Source: Rhodocyclales bacterium
Lineage (GTDB): Bacteria; Pseudomonadota; Gammaproteobacteria; Burkholderiales; Rhodocyclaceae
DNA length: 64,000 nucleotides
Assembly: GCA_028292485.1 (NCBI GenBank)
Contig: JAQGMG010000025.1
Span: forward strand, 1 to 64,000
Direction: 5' to 3'
Made by a program: the position numbers and the translations under genes. Below are positions 34,323 to 46,862 of this stretch, piece by piece. The notes under the pieces were generated by a model, which saw only the letters and a program-made list of their open reading frames with translations, was not told the DNA's origin and searched no databases. Position 1 is the first letter of the stretch; every line of letters begins with the position of its first letter.

Positions 34323-34859
34323 CTAAGCCGGATACTTCTCCACCAATTTGCGTACCGTATTGATCCCGCGAAACGTCGCCTGAACCTTCAGCTTGCGCTC
34401 GAACAAGGCATTCGAAAACTTCGACTCGCTCTGCTTCTTGCGGCACAACCAATACACCTCGCGTCCACTCACGCTGAACTCATCGATATCCGTCTGCAGA
34501 CCCATCAAGGTCTCGCAAGCATCATCATCCAGAGGCTCGTGCAGAAAGGCTACGTTAAGCGCCTGCGCTGAAGCCAGCAACGCACCATCAAAAGCCGCAA
34601 ACCGCGAGATTGCATCGAGCTCCACAGGCGTGCGCAGAAACGTCGCAACCTCATGCCCCAGCGCTGATTCCAGATGCGCCTCGATCTTGCGACGTAGCGC
34701 ATCCTCCTTGCCCTTCGCATCGAAGATCACATTGCCGCTCGCAATGAAGGTCTCCACATCGGTAAAGCCCAGCGACTCGAAATGCGCCCGCAAGGCTTCC
34801 ATCTTGACGATGCGGCCACCGACGTTTATTGCGCGGAGGAAGGCGATGTATCTGGGCAT
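34323..34859 (-). CDS. DUF1697 family protein
   Basis: A 178-residue cytosolic protein with the family N-terminus MPRYIAFLRAINVGGRIVKM and the conserved EALRAHFESLGFTDVETFIASGNVIFDA block, followed by the short-helix region and ATFRGINTVRKL near the C-terminus. DUF1697 has a ferredoxin-like double-domain fold and no assigned function. The frame extends upstream to 35066 through a family A repeat, but ATG 34859 gives the family start. Monocistronic, bounded by repeats on both sides. Confidence 0.88.
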   Translation of the reverse strand: MPRYIAFLRAINVGGRIVKMEALRAHFESLGFTDVETFIASGNVIFDAKGKEDALRRKIEAHLESALGHEVATFLRTPVELDAISRFAAFDGALLASAQALNVAFLHEPLDDDACETLMGLQTDIDEFSVSGREVYWLCRKKQSESKFSNALFERKLKVQATFRGINTVRKLVEKYPA

Positions 34860-34902
34860 AAGCCGCCCCTTTCCGTAATCGAAAACCATCGGTTTTGACG
34901 TC

Positions 34903-34980
34903 GTAGGTCGGAAAAGCGAAGCGCCTTCCGACGTTGGTGACAATTCCAAACGTCGGAAGGCGCTTCGCTTTTCCGACCTG
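34903..34980. repeat. Family A palindrome (CCGACGT subfamily)
   Basis: Near-perfect 32-base arms (GTAGGTCGGAAAAGCGAAGC... / ...GCTTCGCTTTTCCGACCTG) with a 13-base loop, between the DUF1697 gene and the unknown membrane protein. Confidence 0.85.
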
Positions 34981-35001
34981 CTCATCCGGCTTACGCGTTC
35001 T

Positions 35002-35613
35002 TCAGTCGTTTCCGGGTGTGGGCTTGCTGGTTTCTGGCGATTGTTGATGCTCGGAGCTGCCAACAATTGCCATTTGTCGTCGCAGCAGACTCTGCCCGAC
35101 TACCGCAAGGTAGGCGCGTGCATTTGCACCGTCTTTTTCCAGAAACTCATAGCCCGTTCGTTCAAGCTCGGCGGCGGCGATTCGATTGGCTTGCCACTTG
35201 CGCTGGAAGTCGCCACTGGTAGATATCGTAATCAGTAGTGCAGCCACGATGGAGAGCATGGCGGCCAGGTCTTTCTTCGCGCCTTCGTTCTTGATGATCG
35301 TTTCAAGCTTGAGAATGAGCGCCGCGAGGGCGCTGAGTACGGCCGCCGTGAACGTAAAACCCCAGTAGACGCTACTCCATCGCGAAGCATTCGATCTGGT
35401 CTCCAGGTAGTTATCCCAGATTGCCCGCGCTACGAGCGCCTGCTCTGAGTTCTTGCCTTCGACGAGCGGGCGCAGCGCGGCGCCCAGCGCTTCGCCGCGT
35501 GGCCATGCTTCTCGGTCCTGCAGGAAGTACCAGGTGCCCGCTACACAGCAGGCGAGCACGAGTACGCAAATCAGGACGCGAATCACAGATGACGAAGAGG
35601 CTTTCTCGGTCAT
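35002..35613 (-). CDS. Unknown membrane protein with three hydrophobic segments
   Basis: A 203-residue protein starting MTEKASSSSVIRVL. Hydrophobic segments: VLICVLVLACCVAGTWYFL near the N-terminus, VYWGFTFTAAVLSALAALIL, and LAAMLSIVAALLITIST. The segment between helices 1 and 2 is soluble and charged (about 50 residues); the C-terminal 60 residues are soluble with KWQANRIAAAELERTGYEFL and a Ser/Pro/Gln-rich tail. The paired later helices followed by a W/R-containing soluble helix recall SLATT/DUF4231-type proteins, which are linked to conflict systems, but I cannot confirm the match. Flanked by repeats and divergent or separate from other genes. The start is ATG 35613; an upstream in-frame extension has no support. 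Confidence 0.6.
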   Translation of the reverse strand: MTEKASSSSVIRVLICVLVLACCVAGTWYFLQDREAWPRGEALGAALRPLVEGKNSEQALVARAIWDNYLETRSNASRWSSVYWGFTFTAAVLSALAALILKLETIIKNEGAKKDLAAMLSIVAALLITISTSGDFQRKWQANRIAAAELERTGYEFLEKDGANARAYLAVVGQSLLRRQMAIVGSSEHQQSPETSKPTPGND

Positions 35614-35801
35614 GGCTTCCTCCGTGGCTTTCAACTTGAGGCAGGCAACATCTTTAGCGGCAACGCGAACGCGATTTTCAGGGTGGCGGCGTATCGTGCG
35701 CGTAAATGACAACCGCCTGCGCAATCATGCCCTGAAGTGCGCTGCGACGGTGGAGCCCCGAATTGCACGCCTGCTGATTGCTCGCGCCGCAAGTTCTCAA
35801 G

Positions 35802-35836
35802 TATAGGTTGGGCTTCATGGCATGCAGCCCAACCTA
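35802..35836. repeat. Family A short palindrome
   Basis: TAGGTTGGGCT (35804-35814) / AGCCCAACCTA (35825-35835) with a 10-base loop, directly downstream of the macB stop on the minus strand, in a position suited to a terminator. Confidence 0.75.
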
Positions 35837-35846
35837 CGCGCTTCGA

Positions 35847-37064
35847 CTACTCATGCCGCAACGCCTCAATCGGATCCAACCTCGCCGCCCGCTTCGCCGG
35901 CATGAAGCCAAACAACACCCCGATCCCCGCTGAAAATCCGAACGCCAGCAGGTTGATGAACGGGTCGAACTGGTAGGGCAGGTTCATGACATTCGAGAGC
36001 GTGATTGAGGCGATGAGCGATAGCGCGATGCCGATTACGCCACCAAGCGACGAGAGCACGACAGCCTCGACGAGAAATTGCCATAACACCTCGCGCTCCA
36101 GCGCGCCGATGGCCAGGCGTGTGCCAATCTCGCGGGTGCGTTCGGTCACCGAAACCAGCATGATGTTCATGATGCCGATGCCGCCGACCAGCAGGCTCAC
36201 GGCGGCGACGGCGCCGAGCAGGGCGGTGAGGATCTGTGTGGTGCTGGAGAGGGTTTGCGCGATCTGCTTGGTGTCGATGATCTGGAAGTTGTCGCCCTGC
36301 GCGCCTTGCAGGTTGCGGCGCTGGCGCATCAGAGCGGTGATGTCCTGGGTGACTTCATCGGTGTCGTAGCCGTCTTTTGCCGAGATGTAGATGGTCGGAA
36401 TTTCCTGCGAGCTGCTGGCGCCCCATACGCGGCGCAGGAGTGTTTTGAGCGGCATCAGGATGACGTCGTCCTGGTCGTTGCCGAAGCCGCCCTGGCCCTT
36501 GGGTTTGAGCGTGCCGACGACTTCGCAGGTGAGCGAGCGGAAGCGCATTTTCTGGCCGAGCGGGTCGTGGCCGGCGAAGAGCTTGGTACGCAGCGTGTCG
36601 CCGATGATGCAGACAGCGCGTGCGCCGGCCTGTTCGGTATCGCTGAATATACGGCCGTCTGCGATCTCCCAGTTGGCGACGGTGAAATAGTCGTTGGTTA
36701 TGCCGGTGGCTTGGGTGGTCCAGTTCTGTTGCAGGTAGACGGCGCTGCCGCCGCGCAGCGCGCTGGGTGCAACGGCGCGTACGCCGGGAATTTCGCGCTC
36801 GATGGCCTCGGCATCGACGAGTTTGAAGTCGGGCGGTGAGGAGCCGCCGGTGCCGGCACCGAAGCTGCGGTTGGGCCGCATGATGAGCAGGTTGCTGCCG
36901 AGGCTGGAGACCTGTTCCTGGATCGAGCGTGTCGCGCCGTTGCCGAGTGTCACCATGGTGACCACGGCGGCCACGCCAATGACGATGCCCAGTGTTGTCA
37001 GAAAGGCGCGCATGAGGTTGCGGCGGATTTCGCGGATGGCGAGGAGGAAGGCGTTCCAGATCAC
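35847..37064 (-). CDS. macB: MacB-type ABC efflux permease
   Basis: A 405-residue permease with one N-terminal helix (FLTTLGIVIGVAAVVTMVTLG), a large periplasmic MacB core domain (about 45-275, with GSNLLIMRPNR and VVGTLKPKGQGGFG) and three C-terminal helices with VGGIGIMNIMLVSVTERTREIG. Unlike E. coli MacB, the ATPase is a separate gene. The start is a GTG at 37062-37064 overlapping the ATPase stop (GTGA); the frame runs upstream of it but those residues are antisense to the ATPase gene. Substrate unknown: macrolides, lipopeptides or other amphiphiles are typical for the family. Confidence 0.9.
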   Translation of the reverse strand: MIWNAFLLAIREIRRNLMRAFLTTLGIVIGVAAVVTMVTLGNGATRSIQEQVSSLGSNLLIMRPNRSFGAGTGGSSPPDFKLVDAEAIEREIPGVRAVAPSALRGGSAVYLQQNWTTQATGITNDYFTVANWEIADGRIFSDTEQAGARAVCIIGDTLRTKLFAGHDPLGQKMRFRSLTCEVVGTLKPKGQGGFGNDQDDVILMPLKTLLRRVWGASSSQEIPTIYISAKDGYDTDEVTQDITALMRQRRNLQGAQGDNFQIIDTKQIAQTLSSTTQILTALLGAVAAVSLLVGGIGIMNIMLVSVTERTREIGTRLAIGALEREVLWQFLVEAVVLSSLGGVIGIALSLIASITLSNVMNLPYQFDPFINLLAFGFSAGIGVLFGFMPAKRAARLDPIEALRHE

Positions 37065-37756
37065 AGGGCTGCCTCCTTGCGTGTATCGTCGGCAACCAGC
37101 CCGTCGACGAAACGTATTATGCGATTCGCGTACTGCGCCATGTCCGGTTCGTGCGTGACCATCAGCACGGTGATGCCGCGCTCCTGGTTGAGCTGCGTGA
37201 GCAGCTGCATGATTTCCACGCTGCGGGCCGAGTCGAGGTTGCCGGTGGGCTCGTCGGCAAGCAGCACGCTGGGGTTGGTAGCGATGGCGCGGGCGATGGC
37301 GACGCGTTGCTGCTGACCACCGGAAAGCTCTCCCGGCGTATGGTGCTCCCAGCCTGCCAGGCCGACCGAGGCCAATGCCTCCAGCGCCATGCGGCGGCGC
37401 TCGGCGGGCGAGACGCCGCGGTAGAGCAGAGGCAGCTCGACGTTCTCCTGCGCTGAGGTGCGATTCAAGAGGTTGAAGCCCTGGAAGACGAAGCCGAGAT
37501 AATGCCGACGTAATAAGGCACGCTGATCGCGCGTCAGCGTCTCGACGTGAGCGCCCTCGAAGACGTAGGCGCCGGTGCTCGGTGTATCGAGGCAGCCGAG
37601 GATGTTCATGGCTGTCGATTTGCCGGAGCCGCTCGGCCCCATGACGGCAACGAACTCGCCCTTGTCGATGCCGAGGCTCACACCGCGCAGCGCCTGCACG
37701 GCCGCCGTGCCCATGCCGTACGTTTTGGTGATGTCGCGGAATTCCAGCAGGCTCAC
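37061..37756 (-). CDS. MacB-type ABC efflux ATPase
   Basis: A 231-residue LolD/MacB-like ATPase. Walker A GPSGSGKST, Q-loop FVFQGFNLL, signature LSGGQQQRVAIARAI, Walker B VLLADEPTGNLD and VTHEPDMAQ are intact. It pairs with the permease downstream (GTGA overlap) and its start overlaps the 3-prime end of the adaptor gene by 4 bases. Energises export through the MacA-like adaptor and the outer-membrane channel encoded upstream. Confidence 0.92.
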   Translation of the reverse strand: MSLLEFRDITKTYGMGTAAVQALRGVSLGIDKGEFVAVMGPSGSGKSTAMNILGCLDTPSTGAYVFEGAHVETLTRDQRALLRRHYLGFVFQGFNLLNRTSAQENVELPLLYRGVSPAERRRMALEALASVGLAGWEHHTPGELSGGQQQRVAIARAIATNPSVLLADEPTGNLDSARSVEIMQLLTQLNQERGITVLMVTHEPDMAQYANRIIRFVDGLVADDTRKEAAL

Positions 37757-39084
37757 GGCTTTGCGCTTCCCTTGCCGCCCGCTTTGCCACCGTCCTTACC
37801 GCTTTCAACACGCGTAATGACTTCCAGCCCGGCGACAACGCCTTCACCGCTGATTTCGGTATTGCGCCCGTCAGACAGGCCAAGCGTGACCATCATCGCT
37901 GCCGGTTTGCCATCCTTCAGCACCCAGACGCGGCCTGGCGCACCGTTGGCCTTGCGGCCCACGGGCGTGACTTCCTTGGGCCGACCGCCGCGCAGGTTCG
38001 GTGGTGCAGGAAAGAGGCTGGAAAGCACGCTCTTGCTGCCAGCTGCCTGCGCTGCATCTTGCGGCGGCGAGAAGCGCAGTGCGGCGTTGGGCACGTAAAG
38101 CACGTTCCTGCGCTCGGCAACCTGCAGTTCGGCCGATGCGGTCATGCCGGGGCGCAGCGTGAGGTCTTCGTTCCTGACCTGCAGGATGGTCTCGTAGCTG
38201 ACGACGTTGTCGACGGTTTTCGAGCCGTAGCGCACCTGGCGAACGCGTGCGTTGTATTTCTTGCCCGGCCAGGCGTCGACGGTGAATGTCGCCTGCATAC
38301 CGTCGCGCACCTGGCCGACATCGGCCTCGGCAACGGCGACGTTCAGGTCCATCTGCGTGAGGTCTTTCGCGATGGTGAACAGCACCGGTGCAGACAAGGA
38401 GGCCGCGACCGTCTGGCCGGGGTCGACGCTGCGCACGAGTATCGTGCCGTCGATCGGCGAGCGGATGGTGGCTTTGGTGAGGTCGGTCTCATTGATGTGC
38501 AGGGCGGCGGTGAATTGCGCGACGCTCGCTTCGGCGGCGGCCAGTGCGGCCTGGGTATTCTTGAGCTTGATGCGGGCGTCATCGAGCTCGCCGCCCGACG
38601 GAAGCTGTCCGCCAGAAAGCTGTGCAACTTTTTCGAGCCGATCCAGGGAGGACCTTGCCTGTTCCACATCGGCACGCGCCTGCATCACCTTGGCCTGCAG
38701 GTTCTGGATGTTGGCGCGCGTTTGCGCCATCTGGTCCTGCAGCTTGCTGGTGTTGAGTATCGCCAGCGGCTCGCCGCGACGCACCTTGCTGTTGTAGTCC
38801 GCCAGCACTTCGGCGATGGTGCCGGAAAGCTCCGAGCTGACATCGACCTTGTTGGTCGGTTGCAGGGTGCCGGTCGCGGTGACGGTGGAGGCGAGATCGC
38901 CCTGTGCGACCGGGACGGTCCTGAATCGCGGAATGTCCTTTGAAGCGCCGCGAAACAGCAGCCAGGCTGCTGTCGCGATGACGACAATGACCAGGACGAT
39001 GAGGCCCCGGCGTAACCAGCGTCGGCGTGGGGTGCCCGTGGAGGCATTGAGAATGTCGTGAATGTCGGGATTCTTGTTTGTCAT
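37753..39084 (-). CDS. macA: MacA-type periplasmic adaptor (HlyD family)
   Basis: A 443-residue membrane-fusion protein. One N-terminal anchor helix (GLIVLVIVVIATAAWLLF), lipoyl half-domain GTLQPTNKVDVSSELSGTIAEVL, a long helical hairpin (about 110-210, rich in Q/A/R), the second lipoyl half ATIRSPIDGTILVRSVDPGQTV, then beta-barrel and membrane-proximal domains (FTVDAWPGKKYNARVRQV). C-terminus rich in Gly/Lys. The ATG at 39084 (MTNKNPD) is used; the frame opens earlier. It lies 8 bases after the outer-membrane factor gene and overlaps the ATPase gene. Confidence 0.92.
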   Translation of the reverse strand: MTNKNPDIHDILNASTGTPRRRWLRRGLIVLVIVVIATAAWLLFRGASKDIPRFRTVPVAQGDLASTVTATGTLQPTNKVDVSSELSGTIAEVLADYNSKVRRGEPLAILNTSKLQDQMAQTRANIQNLQAKVMQARADVEQARSSLDRLEKVAQLSGGQLPSGGELDDARIKLKNTQAALAAAEASVAQFTAALHINETDLTKATIRSPIDGTILVRSVDPGQTVAASLSAPVLFTIAKDLTQMDLNVAVAEADVGQVRDGMQATFTVDAWPGKKYNARVRQVRYGSKTVDNVVSYETILQVRNEDLTLRPGMTASAELQVAERRNVLYVPNAALRFSPPQDAAQAAGSKSVLSSLFPAPPNLRGGRPKEVTPVGRKANGAPGRVWVLKDGKPAAMMVTLGLSDGRNTEISGEGVVAGLEVITRVESGKDGGKAGGKGSAKP

Positions 39085-39092
39085 GATCTGGA

Positions 39093-40562
39093 TTATTGCC
39101 CCGAGCCTGTAGCGGTGCTGGATTGTGTGTCTGGCTGCATGCCCTGCCATCCGCCGCCGAGCGCCTTGTAGAGCTGCACCAGCGCGTTCGCCCTGTCGCC
39201 TTGCGCACTCGCCAGCAATTCCTCCTGCGTGAGTTGTATGCGCTGTGTGTCGAGCTGGGTGAGCAGATCGGTCTGGCCGGCCTGGAAACGGATTGTTGCC
39301 AGTCGCGCAGCTTCACGCGCGGTGTCCGCGGCGACCTGCAGGATCAGCAGGCGTTCGCTGCTGCGCACCCAGGCATTGAGTGCTTTTTCGACATCGTTGA
39401 GCGCCTGGTTCACGGCCTGGCGATACGTTATCAGCGCCTGTTCCTGCAGAGCGGACTGGATTTCGATGTTCTGCGTGATGCGTCCGGCATCGAACACGGG
39501 CGCGGCAAGGCTGGCGACGAGATTGGTGGTGATGGTGTCGGCGCGCAACAGGCCCGCCAGTGACAGCGCATCGATACCGATGCTGCCCGACAGATTGAGG
39601 TTGGGATAGCGCTGCGCCTTGGCGACGCCGATCTGTGCCGTCTGCGCGGCGAGGCGGCGCTCGGCGGCGCTCACATCGGGGCGTTGGCGCAAGGTATCGG
39701 CAGGAATGCCGACAGCGATATCTGTGGGCAGGGCAGGCAGTTGGCCGGCAGGCAGGAGCCCATCCACGTCCTGGCGTTGCAGGCCGAGCAACAAGGCGAG
39801 TGTCAGCCTGTCTTCTTCAATACTGCGCAGCAGGCCGGGAATGCTGGCACGCGTCTGTTCCACACTGCTGCGCGCCTGATTGATTTCCAGCCCCGATACG
39901 AGGCGCGCTTCGCCGCGCCACTGCGTCAGTTGCAGGGTCTGCTGGCGGCTGGCGAGATTGGCGCGTGCTACCAGGAGTCGCGCTTCGTCGGTGCGCAGGT
40001 TGATGTAATTGCTGGCGACTTCGGCAGCCAGTGAAACTCGCGTTGCGTCGAGATCCGCCTGTGTCGCGGCAAGCGTGGCATTGGCTGATTCCAGCGCGCG
40101 TCGCTGACCGCCGAAGATGTCGATTTCCCAGCTGGCATCGAGGCCCGCCGACAGATTGTGACTGCTGCCGCTATTCTGCTCGCCGCGCGTGCTGTTACGC
40201 GAGACGCCACCGCTGGCCGAAACGCTCGGCGCATCCTGCACGGCCTGCAAGCCACGCCGTGCGCGAGCCTCGCGTAACCTGGTTTGCGCAGTCAGCATAT
40301 TCGGGCTGCTGGCCAGTGCGGTTTCGATGAGCCTGTCCAGCGTCGGGTCACGCAGTTGCGCCCACCAGCGTGCCAGGCGCACCGAGTCGGCGGCCTGGCC
40401 TGTGGGCGCGTTCTGCCAGCTTGCCGGCGCCGTCACATCGGGGCGCTGGTAGTCCGGCCCGACGCTGATGCACGCGGACAGAGCGCCCGATAGCAGGCTC
40501 AGGAAGATTAGCCGCGACGGGCGTGTCAGGGATACCGGGCTGTTACGGGTGAGGCGGGGCAT
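39093..40562 (-). CDS. Outer-membrane efflux channel lipoprotein (NodT family)
   Basis: A 489-residue TolC-like outer-membrane factor with a lipoprotein signal (LIFLSLLSGALSAC) and the NodT-family start of the mature chain ISVGPDYQRPDV. Two OEP repeats are visible, each with long helices (IETALASSPNMLTAQTRLREARA ; ALNDVEKALNAWVRSSERLLI) and the typical RPDVSAAERRLAAQTAQIGVAKAQRYPNL segment. First gene of the efflux operon, then macA, ATPase and permease. The start is ATG 40562; a longer frame to 40622 has no signal peptide. Confidence 0.92.
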   Translation of the reverse strand: MPRLTRNSPVSLTRPSRLIFLSLLSGALSACISVGPDYQRPDVTAPASWQNAPTGQAADSVRLARWWAQLRDPTLDRLIETALASSPNMLTAQTRLREARARRGLQAVQDAPSVSASGGVSRNSTRGEQNSGSSHNLSAGLDASWEIDIFGGQRRALESANATLAATQADLDATRVSLAAEVASNYINLRTDEARLLVARANLASRQQTLQLTQWRGEARLVSGLEINQARSSVEQTRASIPGLLRSIEEDRLTLALLLGLQRQDVDGLLPAGQLPALPTDIAVGIPADTLRQRPDVSAAERRLAAQTAQIGVAKAQRYPNLNLSGSIGIDALSLAGLLRADTITTNLVASLAAPVFDAGRITQNIEIQSALQEQALITYRQAVNQALNDVEKALNAWVRSSERLLILQVAADTAREAARLATIRFQAGQTDLLTQLDTQRIQLTQEELLASAQGDRANALVQLYKALGGGWQGMQPDTQSSTATGSGQ

Positions 40563-40719
40563 TGGTTTCGTGTCTCTATTGTTTGGGGCAGAGTATGCCG
40601 AGCTTCGTTGCTTGATGCACACGCCATCTGTAAAGAGTCGTAAGCCTTTGTTGGCGGCTTGGTTGGCCGCTTCGTTGGCTCCTCGAGACGCCCGCCATTG
40701 CGCAATCTCAAGCCAGCAT

Positions 40720-43296
<2,577 letters not shown>

Positions 43297-43311
43297 GAGG
43301 CCAGAGTGAGC

Positions 43312-43602
43312 ATGGTCACGCACGTCGTTCTGTTCAAGCTGTTTGATGGCCTGACGCGCAATGACGCCGCTGTGCAGGCCATGCATTCTGCTTTGCAGAA
43401 GCTACCTGGACTCATCGAAGAGATTTGCGACTGGCAGTGCGGCTTCAACAGCACGCCCGATGAAAAAGCCTGGGACTACGTGCTGGTAGCGACCTTCCAG
43501 ACGCGTGACGATCTCCATAGCTATTTTGAGCATCCCGCGCATGAGGACGTGCTGGGATTGATCGATAAAGTCGCCGAGATCCGTTTCGGCGATATTGATT
43601 GA
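43312..43602 (+). CDS. Dabb (stress-responsive A/B barrel) domain protein
   Basis: A 96-residue single-domain protein: VTHVVLFKLFDG at the start, LPGLIEEICDWQCGFN and WDYVLVATFQTRDDLHSYFEHPAHEDV, the ferredoxin-like Dabb fold. The function in bacteria is not established; some relatives cyclise polyketides and others respond to stress. I choose ATG 43312, 11 bases after AGAGG; a GTG at 43306 is the alternative. It follows kdsA by 15 bases and precedes eno, a conserved small-gene position in betaproteobacteria. Confidence 0.85.
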   Translation: MVTHVVLFKLFDGLTRNDAAVQAMHSALQKLPGLIEEICDWQCGFNSTPDEKAWDYVLVATFQTRDDLHSYFEHPAHEDVLGLIDKVAEIRFGDID

Positions 43603-43753
43603 AAATGATTGAAGGCGCTCTGACTGAGCGCAAGCCTGGCAAGGTAGTTGTCAAGCAGTGGTCATGCAAAAACGTTAAAATTCGCTCGTTTTGCGACTCG
43701 TACCCGATCAGGGTGGGCGAGAGCGACCGAATTGAAGGTCAGATCATGGTTAA

Positions 43754-45058
<1,305 letters not shown>

Positions 45059-45076
45059 GTCGTAGCCAGCAAGATG

Positions 45077-45116
45077 AACGGGCCTGTGCGCATCAGCGGA
45101 CAGGCCCGTTTGTTTG
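45077..45116 (+). terminator. Terminator after eno
   Basis: 11-bp perfect stem AACGGGCCTGT (45077-45087) / ACAGGCCCGTT (45100-45110), followed by TGTTTGG. It should end most eno transcripts, so ftsB likely has its own promoter. Confidence 0.7.
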
Positions 45117-45190
45117 GGCATTCCCTTTTCGATCCGTCCGGATTTTCCCTTTCAGGTATCATCGCCGCGAACCCATAGAACGCTGCTCTC

Positions 45191-45496
45191 ATGCGCTGGC
45201 CCATCCTGATCGTCTTTGTCCTGTTGTGCGCCTTGCAGTATCCGCTATGGATGGGCAAGGGCAGTTGGTGGCATGTCCAGGACTCACGTGCGCAGCTGCA
45301 ATCGCTGCGCGAGGCCAACCAGAAGCTCGAGCAGCGCAATGCCAATACGGCTGCGGAAGTGAAGGATCTTAAATCCGGCTACGAAGCCATCGAAGAGCGT
45401 GCGCGTTTCGAGCTGGGCCTGGTCAAGCCGGGTGAAGTGTTCGTTCAGACGCCGGAAACGCCGGCACCGCTCTCTTCCGCGCCTTCCGGCCAGTAA
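45191..45496 (+). CDS. ftsB: Cell division protein FtsB
   Basis: A bitopic divisome protein that forms the FtsQLB complex. The 101-residue protein has one N-terminal membrane helix (PILIVFVLLCALQYPLWMG), a periplasmic coiled coil (RAQLQSLREANQKLEQRNANTAAEVKDLK) and the family motif YEAIEERARFELGLVKPGEVF. A Pro-rich C-terminal tail follows. The downstream-of-eno position is conserved in proteobacteria. TATCAT about 30 bases upstream may be the -10 of its own promoter. Confidence 0.94.
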   Translation: MRWPILIVFVLLCALQYPLWMGKGSWWHVQDSRAQLQSLREANQKLEQRNANTAAEVKDLKSGYEAIEERARFELGLVKPGEVFVQTPETPAPLSSAPSGQ

Positions 45497-45502
45497 CCCG
45501 GC

Positions 45503-45955
45503 ATGCCAGTCGCCATCACATTGCGACCTGCCACGCTGCAAGATGCTGAACTGCTTCTGGCATGGCGCAATGACCCGCATACCCGGCTGTCCAGTCACGA
45601 CACGAACGAAATCACGCTTGCCCAGCACCTTGCCTGGTTGAACCGGGTATTGAACGATGTTGCGCGACGGCTGTTCATTGCCGAGGAAGCGGGTACGCCG
45701 GTCGGTTCCGTACGCGCGGACACCGAGCCGGACGGAACGACTGTGCTTTCATGGACGGTCGCGCCTTTGGCGCGCGGCCGGGGCGTGGGCAAGCGCATGC
45801 TTGTCGCTTTGCTCGAAGAGACCAGCGGGCCGGTACGAGCCGAAGTAAAGATCGGCAATACCGCCTCAATGCGTATTGCGGAATCGGCGGGGCTGTCACT
45901 GATTCATGAAGAACACGGCGTTCTGCACTACGCGGGGGGCCACACGGATTCGTAG
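45503..45955 (+). CDS. GNAT-family N-acetyltransferase
   Basis: A 150-residue acetyltransferase with the GNAT A-motif VAPLARGRGVGKRMLVALLE (acetyl-CoA pyrophosphate loop RGRGVGK) and a start LRPATLQDAELLLAWRNDPHTR that resembles PseH-type amino-sugar acetyltransferases. The substrate is not known; protein N-termini, amino sugars and polyamines are all possible. It starts 6 bases after ftsB and is probably in the same transcript. The stop TAG falls inside the GTAGG end of a family A repeat. Confidence 0.8.
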   Translation: MPVAITLRPATLQDAELLLAWRNDPHTRLSSHDTNEITLAQHLAWLNRVLNDVARRLFIAEEAGTPVGSVRADTEPDGTTVLSWTVAPLARGRGVGKRMLVALLEETSGPVRAEVKIGNTASMRIAESAGLSLIHEEHGVLHYAGGHTDS

Positions 45956-46098
45956 GGTGGATTCGGTGAGCCCAGCGTCATTCTTGTAGGGTGTGAAAAT
46001 GCCGCAGGCGTTTGCGCACCGTGCGGGGGCTCAAACATCGACCGAGAAGATTGAGAGGCCGGGCGGCGTGCGCAACGAAAGGATGTTGCACACCCTAC
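45952..46098. repeat. Family A composite element
   Basis: A half element (GTAGGGTGGATTCGGTGAGC, 45952 on) resembling the left arm of the 24182 copy but without its right arm, followed by a second element 45986-46098 with ends GTAGGGTGTG / CACACCCTAC and inner GC-rich arms. It separates the GNAT gene from convergent lpxH. Confidence 0.75.
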
Positions 46099-46105
46099 CT
46101 TGAAC

Positions 46106-46828
46106 CTATCTTGAACCGAAATTCCGCAACGCCTTTCCATCCCACTGTATGCCACAGGCATGTCCATGCCAGTCAGGCAACACATATCGCTGGCTAGTGC
46201 CTCCGTCGACGGCCAGCTTGTGCATCGCCGGGCGATGCGTGTGGCCGTGAATCATCAGGCTGGCGCCGCTGTCGCGGAAAGCCCGCGTCACGGCATCGGC
46301 GTTCACATCCATGATTTCAAGTGCTTTGCCCTGTTTGGACATTTCACTCTTGGCACGCAAGTCGGCGGCGATCTGGTGGCGCACGGCCAGTGGCTGCGCG
46401 AGAAATTTCGCCTGCCATGCAGGATTACGCACCATGAGCCGGAACTGCTGATAGGCGACGTCATCGGTGCACAACGCATCGCCATGCAGTAGTACGCATT
46501 GCCTGTCGCCGAGCATGAGGCGGATCGGTTCGCTGACGATGTCGACGCCGGTCTCCTGAGAGAAGGTTTTGCCGAGCAGGAAGTCGCGATTGCCGACAAT
46601 GAGTTTCGTCGTCACGCCCGACGAGACGAGCTCACGTAATGCGCCGGCGATACCGGCGTTGAACGGGCTGGCCAGATCATCATCGCCTGCCCAGTATTCG
46701 AACAGGTCGCCGAGTATCCACAATGCATCCGCCTCGCGCGCCGCTCCTGCGAGAAAGCCGAGGAAGGCCTCCGTGGTCGCAGGTTCGTCAGGATTGAGGT
46801 GAAGGTCGGAGATGAAGTTGATCGTCAT
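46106..46828 (-). CDS. lpxH: UDP-2,3-diacylglucosamine diphosphatase LpxH
   Basis: Peripheral inner-membrane Mn-dependent hydrolase that makes lipid X in lipid A synthesis. The 240-residue calcineurin-like enzyme shows all metal motifs: ISDLHLNPDE, LGDLFEYWAGDD, VGNRDFLLG, LLHGDALCTDD, HGHTHRPAMH, and the insertion with RNPAWQAKFLAQPL that caps lipid X. Last gene of the ppi-lpxH run. Confidence 0.95.
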   Translation of the reverse strand: MTINFISDLHLNPDEPATTEAFLGFLAGAAREADALWILGDLFEYWAGDDDLASPFNAGIAGALRELVSSGVTTKLIVGNRDFLLGKTFSQETGVDIVSEPIRLMLGDRQCVLLHGDALCTDDVAYQQFRLMVRNPAWQAKFLAQPLAVRHQIAADLRAKSEMSKQGKALEIMDVNADAVTRAFRDSGASLMIHGHTHRPAMHKLAVDGGTSQRYVLPDWHGHACGIQWDGKALRNFGSR

Positions 46829-46862
46829 TTTTCATCATCCCCGCAAACAGGGACCGGAATCC

